Positions 58,201-64,000 of a stretch of 64,000 nt of DNA are shown piece after piece. The translations under genes were made by a program, and so were the position numbers. The DNA lies in the NCBI GenBank assembly GCA_949987565.1, contig OX465101.1, positions 21,542,624 through 21,606,623 of the forward strand, given 5' to 3'. This DNA is from Luidia sarsii. Taxonomy: Eukaryota; Echinodermata; Asteroidea; Paxillosida; Luidiidae. The stretch's first letter is position 1. Every line of letters begins with the position of its first letter. The notes under the pieces were generated by a model, which saw only the letters and a program-made list of their open reading frames with translations, had not been told where the DNA came from and ran no database searches.

Positions 58201-61200
58201 GCTGCGCCCGGCAGTCGCTGATGATTTCACTGCTCTGCTGCTTTGTCTCCTCCAGGGCGCTGATGCTGCCCTCCATCTTGCCCAGCTGCTCAGCGTAAGC
58301 CTCGATGGACTCGTCCTTATCCTCTATGTCCATCTGGATGAGGTCCAGACGGCTCTGCATCCTCTCGTTCTCCTCCCGCGTCAATGTCAGCTCGTCTTTG
58401 CTCTTCTGAAGCTGCTCCTCGGTGGCCCGCCGAAGGTCCCCGGTCTTCGCCAGTTCTATTTGGACCAGCGACACTTGCTCCTCTAGTCGGGTGATGTCCG
58501 AATGAAGGTTGGAGGAGGAGGCTGCACTCTCCTGTCTCAACTTGTCGCATTCATCCTGCAGGCACTTGAGTTGAGTCTCCTTTTGACTGACTACAGCTAC
58601 ACTTTGATTCAGTTTCTCTGTCAAAGAGGCCTGCGACGATTCAAGATCGGCTCTTGAGAGAGCCATCTCGGATACTGTCAGGTCAAGTTTCTGCTGCAAC
58701 TCCTCAATCTCCCTGCCCCTCCTCTGAAGGTTTTCCTCTTTGCACTGTGCCTGTTCTTGGCTCGCAAGGAATTTCTCCTGGAGATCGGAATGAGAGGTTT
58801 GCAGGCATTTCAATTCGGCCTCGGCATCCAAACAGCTCTTCTGCAGCTGGGCGAATTCAGTCTGGGTGGAATTTATCTGCGAGGAAAGTTCCTCAATGAG
58901 AGTTTGCTTTTGCTTCAAAGTCGTATCACTCTGTTCACATCGGTTAGATAGTTCTGTTTCCAAGCTTTCTATCTGCGATGTCGTGCACTTGATTTCTGAG
59001 GAAGCTTCATCAAGATTGATCTGCAACTGTCGAAATTTCTCTTCTGCACAGCTCAGATCTTCATCTCTGGACTGGAGGAGTTTCTGATGATCAGCAGCTT
59101 GCTCTTGGAGCAGTTTCACCGTCTTCACCGCCAGAGCCTCCTCCTGCTCCGTCTTGTTCAGCTTATCCTGGAGAGCAAGAACCTCTACCTCTGCCTTTTC
59201 CAGCTCTCTTGTCAGCCCTGTGGCGTAAGCTTCCTTCTCTGCAATGGCCGTCTCAGCATGGCGGCACTTCTCTTCAAGGTTTGCACCCTTCTCTTCTATT
59301 TCTCGGACGGATAACTGGAAGGATTTGGTGGAGTCGTCGAGTCTGGATTCGGCTGCATGCAGCTCCTTCATCAGCTGGTCAATCTCCTCGTCCTTTCGGG
59401 CCAGGATCTGCTTGGCGTTTGTCAGATCCTCCTGAATCAGGCTGGCGTCGCGCTCTGCTTCTGAAAAGCTCTTCCCGACAGTGTCCAGCTCGGCCCGGGC
59501 CGTCTCCAGATCGCTCTGGGCTTGGATGAGCTGGGAGGCCATCTCCGATGCTTCCCTGGATCCTGCCTCTGCTGCTGCGGCGGCATTCTCGCAGTCGGCC
59601 TTGGCCTTGCCGAGCTGCTGCTCCAGCTCCTCGGCCCTGCAGCGCTGAGCAGTCAGCTCCTCTGTCAGGCGGGAGACCTCTTTGGAGCTCTCCTCCACCC
59701 TGGCCTCTGTCGCCGCCAGTCTCTCCTGCAAGGCGGCCGTGGCGTCCTGGTGCAGTTCAGCCAGGCTCTTGATCTGGGCTTCGGCCTGACTTAGCTCGTC
59801 CTGCTGCGACCGCAGCAGCTCGGCCTGCTGTTGGGCAGTCTGGTTAAGTTCTGCCTCAACTTTCTTGCTGTCCCTGCCGGAGAATGACACAAATGAATGC
59901 TCTTTATCGTATTCTACACTCTGTCTTCATGTCTGAATAAAGCAGCTGCTCTTACGAAAAGATGACAATGTTGCATGATTCAAATCTTAAGGGCGTACAT
60001 ATACTCAAAGGGCCACTAATTCATTGAATGTTGTTGCTGAATATTATAAATTCAGCGAGAGCATTGAGCTCCTGTACTTGTACTGAACAATAATGCATTC
60101 AAGGGATTCTACCAAGAGTTGATCAGATGTACTGTATACATGTTTGCTTTTTGCACTATTTTAGCATTTCTTGAGTGTTTTTGACTTGTGAGGATTACAT
60201 GTAGGAGATACTTACTGCTCAGCTGTCTTTGCCAAATTCAGATCTGCTTCCGTTTTGTTCAGTCGCTCTCTTAATTTTTCAACCTCTAGTTCTGATTTCT
60301 CCAGCTTGTCCAGAAGGTCAGTCACCTCAGCTGCTTTTCGGTCAGCCAGCTCACATGCCTTCTTGTAATCCGAGTGAAGACTGCCATTCTCCTGGCGGAG
60401 GGAATCCATGGCTGACTCCCAGTCGGCAGTCTGACGCGAGTGCAGGGCACGGTGTTGCTCCAGGTCCTCATCTTTCTCCTTCAGCCTGGCATCGTGCTGA
60501 GATGCCTCCGCACCGAGCCGCTCGTTCTTCAGAGTCAGCTCGTCGCAGGCCTCCTGCAGCTGCTTGGAGCGGGCTTCAAAAAACTTGAGGTGCTCACTGG
60601 CCTTCTGCAGGCTACTCTCCAGATCGGCTGTCTTGGACGTTTGAGCGGAGAGCACATCAGCTCCAGCGGCAAGCGCTTCCTCGTGATGCTTCACCAGAGT
60701 GCTCTTCTGGTTTTCCATCTCCCGGAGCTGAGATTCGGCGTCGCACAGGGACTTCTTCCACTCATTCCTCTGGGATGCCGTTTCATTCTCAAGGGCGTGT
60801 AGGTCGTCCACTCTCTGTTTCAGGGACTTTTCCATGTGGTGCAGTTGTTCTTCTAGTTCCTCTTTCTTCTCCTGCAGCTTGCTTGCGGAATGCCTTTCAT
60901 CCTGCAGCTGCTTCTCCAAGGTGCCCCTCTCCACCTTAAGCTGGTTCATCTTGTCGTTCATATCTTTGACAGTGCCTGTGTGAGCAGTTTCTGACTGCAG
61001 CAGAGCTGCTGCCGAGTCTGCAAGCTTCTGTCTCACTGATGCAATCTCATTTTCCTTCTTATCCAAGACCTGTTGGTTGTTTTCTTGTCTCGCACTGAGC
61101 TCTGCAAGCTTTGAACGGACGGAATCCGCCTCATGCTCCGATTCCTTCAGCAGGCCTTGCAGTTCGGAAATCTTGTTGTCTTTCTCCTCGACTCTTCTTG

Positions 61201-63499
61201 CATTTTGTGCATCAACTTCCTTTGTTTTCTCGACAGCCGCTGTCAAGTCATTAATGCGCTGCTTGAGAGAGGTGACCTCGGCTTTCAGGCCGTCGGCATC
61301 TCTACTGCTGGCATCCACTTGATGCTGGAGTCGCTGCTTTGCATCTTCCGATTCTGCGAGCTTGCCCTTCAGCTGCTCACTCTCGTACTCGCGTTTCTGG
61401 GCTCGATCGGACGCGCCCGCATGTTTGGTCTCGGCAGCGGATAGCTGGAGCTTCAGATTCTCTGTGATATTGCTCAGCTCCTTGATGCGGTTGTCTGACT
61501 TGGTGCCCAGGTCTAGCAGCCCGTTCTCCTTCTCCTGCACCTTGCCCTGCAGGTCGCTCACCAGGCCCTCGTTGTGCTGGCTCTCCCGCTTCACCTGGCT
61601 GAGCTGGCTCTCCAGGTTGCTGATCTTGCAGCTGCCCTGGTCCAGCCTGCAGACCAGGTTCTCCTTTTCGCGCTGGAGGTCGGCCAGCCTCTTCTCTAGC
61701 TGGGCCGTCGTCTGGTCGTGGGCGGCGAGGCTCCGGTCGGCCGCCTCCACACGCTGCTTGAGGCCCGCAGCCTCCTTCTCCGCGCGCTGGGCGGCGCACT
61801 GCGACTTCTCCAGCTGCGACTGCAGCATGCCGCGCTCTGTCGTCATCCGGTTGATCTCCTGCTGGTGCTTGCTCGAGGCCTCGCTGAACTGCTTGTCCAG
61901 GGTGGTCAGGGCTTGGGTCTGGTGGGAGAGCTCTTGCTTGTGCTCCCTGTCGCGCTCCTTGTGGCGCTGCTCCTGGGACTGGCGGGCAGCCTCGGCATTG
62001 TGGCGCTGGCACTCCAGCTCCTGGGCTACTTGCTTGGATTTCTTCTCCATTTCAGCGATCTGAAAATGGATGGGGTTTAATGAGTACTAATCATCAATGC
62101 CATGGTACTGGTGAGCTTTTAACAAACATTTTAAAAAATCAGAGGACCTGATGTTTCGATCCTAACAGGACTTTTCTCATAGGCAGAATGATGGTCATTC
62201 TGCCTTTGAGAAAGGTCCTACTGGACTGAAGCATCAGGTTGAAACATCATTTGCCTTTAGGTCATTTTAGTCAAGGAGCAAAACTTTTGCAACATTTTGT
62301 CATAATACTCTTTCGGGTTGTGTTTAAATGGTGCCTTGCTCATGATTTCAGACTTTCAAAAGAAAAGACCGAATTTCTGTCCTGGCTGATTTGACCTTGT
62401 TTATGTATTAAGAAGCCCAAAGATCAATTTGATTTGTACCAGGCTTTGTGACAGAAAAAAAACAGGAAGGAAATGTTGACCAAGGTGGTTTGGGCTCCTT
62501 GTGCTGCACTCAATGCAGACCTTTGCCAAAGGGCCATGGAAAGGCTTTGGGATGCAACCACACAAGGTCAAACCAAGGGGACGCTTTATTTTGTCCCCTT
62601 GTCCACAAACACGCGGCGTACCTTTGCATTGGCCTTGTCCAACTGGACCCTGGTGGTGTTGGCCTCGTCTTTGTGCTGGCCGGCGGCGGCTTCCTGCTTG
62701 GCGAGGGCCCCCTTCAGCTCGGCCAACTGGCCGGCCGAGTCGGCCAGCTGGGTCTGCAGGCTGCTCAGCTCCTTCTCCTTGGCCTGGACCTGCAACTCCA
62801 GCTGATGTTTGGCTCGGTTGATGTCTGCAGCGACAAGAAGATTTAGGTTGATGGGAGAATGACAGACGGCTTCCCCAATACACCCATCACTTCTCTCCAT
62901 TGGTTTCGGGAAAACCCCAAAATGTACATTTCCGCTCTTGCCAGGGTATGGAGAATAACAATGAAAATATAAACATCGCTTTACCATGGTTAAGGATAAA
63001 ACACGGGTTTGCAAAGCAAAGGAATTGCCTGGTACATACCAAAAAAAAGTAAACACAACGAAAAGTGTGTAGTAAAGAATACAACATTTAAAACGGTATG
63101 TCCGACAAAATGGCGGAAATCTGTTGGACCTTAAATCACGCGCTGTGATTGGTCATTTTGTCAAGGGGCATGGCCTACAGGATCGGTTTATACTTCAGGA
63201 GGGAGGAGGGAGAGTGGAAGCTGACGGCAGAATCTATCTCTGAGAATAGCACTGAGCAATGAGGATCCCCTCATTGCTCGCAGCGATCGGGGACAGATCT
63301 GACAAGCAAGCAACCCACCTTCATTTTGTTTCTTCATGTTGCTGATGTTTTTTTCCATGTCTCGCAGTGCTGCTGTGTTTTCCGCAGACTGGTTGTTGGC
63401 TGGCGGTGCAGTGTTCAGCTGCTGAGATTTGGCCGGACTGTCAAAGCACATCAGGTCCACTTCGCCCTGAGCCTTGGCTGCAGGTCCCGAGGCGCTCAT
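49038..63499 (-). CDS. Centromere protein F ortholog, nine exons in window, N-terminus off the right edge
   Basis: CENP-F is a very large, cell-cycle-regulated coiled-coil protein of the kinetochore corona and nuclear envelope that binds microtubules and dynein regulators (family knowledge). Exons: 63319-63499, 62622-62824, 60216-62059, 53570-59873, 52578-52742, 52111-52206, 50277-51489, 49653-49921, 49041-49250 plus stop 49038-49040. All borders are GT-AG and phases agree, giving 3495 residues. Evidence: ECQRHNAEAARQSQEQ with TLDKQ in exon 3 matches the human N-terminal third (SCQRQNAESARCSLEQ, from memory); AQLLIKYNKLEGVNETLACR matches the conserved C-terminal LLISHEKL region; and the protein ends ENCQIQ, compared with ENCKVQ in human. 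The visible 5' exon is preceded by a good acceptor (cacatgttggcag), so its ATG is internal and the N-terminal domain lies beyond 64000. Human CENP-F is about 3100-3200 residues. Confidence 0.92.
49653..49921 (-). CDS. CENP-F tail exon with tandem NAGNAG acceptor
   Basis: 89 codons: basic TTRSRLGP, SRITRSSG and KRVTRSQQ motifs with a poly-Thr/Ser run. The acceptor reads attgcagcag, so splicing after either AG keeps the frame and adds or drops one residue. The donor GGG|GTAGGT is in phase 0; a second possible donor a few bases on would break the frame. Confidence 0.85.
50277..51489 (-). CDS. CENP-F C-terminal coiled coil and start of basic tail
   Basis: Residues 2932-3336. It starts with coiled coil and includes the conserved ITELRKKLEGKTEEAL and LLIKYNKLEGVNETL region, corresponding to the last coiled coil of human CENP-F. 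After about residue 3140 it becomes disordered, Ser/Pro/Arg-rich and basic (TPSPTRRRTRLSARRSSSSR, GKRPLSTPVKPEETKRVR), with a likely nuclear localisation signal. It leaves in phase 1 at GTGCGT. Confidence 0.9.
52821..53330 (-). mobile_element. Composite repeat with tRNA-like SINE (copy 4) and nested Penelope hairpin
   Basis: Begins ctgggtgtggctgaggagag with cggcggagaaacctttga, continues to aactagttcacatgattgaa, then a SINE whose minus-strand head is ctggatagctccgatggc with B box ggttcaagttc. The same composite occurs at 63574-63930 without the hairpin. It lies in the CENP-F intron between the giant exon and the next. Confidence 0.75.
52926..53060. mobile_element. Penelope-derived inverted pair, copy 5 (nested)
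   Basis: gggcctgacgtttcgatcct to aggatcgaaacgtcaggccc, with near-perfect arms. It is inserted in the composite repeat between caaaactc and cttatctgaat; the copy at 63574 has only attcaaaaatgttta at that place, so it serves as an empty site. Confidence 0.8.
53570..59873 (-). CDS. CENP-F giant coiled-coil exon (2101 codons)
   Basis: A single 6.3-kb exon between acceptor CTCCGGCAG at 59874-59882 and donor AAAG|GTGAGT. It encodes uninterrupted coiled coil (residues 744-2844), rich in Glu, Gln, Leu, Ser and Lys. No internal stops occur and codon use is even, so it is under coding constraint. Antisense open frames of 100-200 residues throughout are shadows. Confidence 0.92.
60216..62059 (-). CDS. 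CENP-F coiled-coil exon (residues 129-743 of the visible part)
   Basis: 1844-base exon entering in phase 0 from TTTTCAG and leaving in phase 2 at GTAAGT. Its N-terminal 60 residues are the best match to human CENP-F. The rest is a continuous heptad-rich coiled coil with few prolines. Confidence 0.9.
62125..62310. mobile_element. Penelope-derived inverted pair, copy 6
   Basis: gacctgatgtttcgatccta faces gactgaagcatcaggttg; the inner ctcataggcagaatga is complementary to tcattctgcctttgag; the outer word is diverged (gtcaaggagcaaaacttttg). It is older than copy 5 by its mismatches. It lies in the CENP-F intron upstream of the 1.8-kb exon. Confidence 0.7.
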
Positions 63500-63573
63500 C
63501 TGCCAACATGTGACAACAAAGACCGGATTAGTACGCTGGCTCCGTAAATCCCCATGACAATGCACACTGCAAA

Positions 63574-63930
63574 ACTGAGTGTGGCTGTGAGAAGAGGTGG
63601 AAATTTAATGGCGGAGTCACCTTTGACAGGTTTTATACATAGATACCCATCACTGACTTTGAAACTAATTTCAATCAAAACTCATTCAAAAATGTTTACT
63701 TATCTGAATGAAATAGAAAGAAACTCAAGTGTGAACTAGTTCACAGGATTGAATAATTCTGAAAAAAGGCAAAGAGACACTTTGACTGGGCCGGGACTTG
63801 ATCCCGAAACCTCTGGTTTTGCTTACCAGCACTTTTTACCATCTGGGCTATTCAGCCCTTACAAAATAGTCAAGTAGTCTTTGCTGGTGTGGGGGCACCA
63901 GTCAGAAGCATTTAGAAGCCCTCCCCCCCA
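63574..63930 (-). mobile_element. Composite repeat with tRNA-like SINE, copy 5
   Basis: ctgagtgtggctgtgagaag with taatggcggagtcacctttg, then aactagttcacaggattgaa, then the SINE: minus-strand head ctgaatagcccagatggt, B box gggatcaagtccc, tail ttgcc and an A/T-rich end. It parallels 52821-53330. It lies in the CENP-F intron at the right edge. Confidence 0.75.
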
Positions 63931-64000
63931 AAAAACAACTCAGCCTGTGTGTATATATGCCAGGCCAATGTGGGTCACCGGTGGGGAGGATGGAGGGGGA

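Noticed and set aside
53549..59890. Other coiled-coil identities for the large protein (NuMA, golgins, EEA1, TPR)
   Set aside because: The block ECQRHNAEAAR...TLDK, the C-terminal LLIKYNKLEG region and the CAAX end fit CENP-F and not the others.

Overview
This is animal (eukaryotic) DNA. It has intron-split genes with GT-AG splice sites, long non-coding stretches, tRNA-derived SINE copies, fragments of Penelope-like, DIRS-order and BEL/Pao retroelements, and very many minisatellites. Gene content (fuzzy, CENP-F, galactose-3-O-sulfotransferase, a PAN-like secreted protein) and the general look of the DNA suggest a marine invertebrate deuterostome, perhaps an echinoderm or a relative. The species cannot be fixed from the window.

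Four host genes were rebuilt by matching splice sites and codon phase. (1) FUZ, the planar cell polarity and ciliogenesis effector: minus strand, eight exons from 7980 down to 2501, with the C-terminal exon not found. (2) A complete five-exon secreted protein gene on the minus strand (25157 to 17555, 311 residues): signal peptide, PAN/apple-like cysteine region and a C-terminal domain of unknown function. (3) A two-exon Golgi sulfotransferase of the Gal3ST family on the plus strand (33394 to 37228, 408 residues). (4) A CENP-F ortholog on the minus strand (off the right edge to 49038), at least 3495 residues, ending in a CAAX box (CQIQ) like that of vertebrate CENP-F. A lone THAP-domain exon lies inside the sulfotransferase intron.

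Layout: 1-8000 FUZ and its repeat-filled introns; 8000-10.4 kb non-coding; 10.4-15.7 kb a decayed DIRS-order element interrupted by an inverted pair of Penelope-like GIY-YIG fragments flanked by a 14-bp target duplication; 15.7-17.5 kb non-coding; 17.5-25.2 kb the PAN-like gene, with a different minisatellite in three of its introns; 25.2-33 kb a BEL/Pao graveyard with gag and pol in opposite orientation around a 2-kb 15-bp minisatellite, and a 177-bp inverted repeat around pol; 33.4-37.2 kb the sulfotransferase; 37.2-49 kb non-coding, dominated by a 4.4-kb 21-bp satellite; 49-64 kb CENP-F.

The most distinctive signal is a dispersed family of short inverted pairs (at least seven sites) built from the same terminal motif found at both outer ends of the Penelope-like insertion, so they look like mobile hairpins derived from that element. 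No operon-like or bacterial system is present; the genes are unrelated neighbours.
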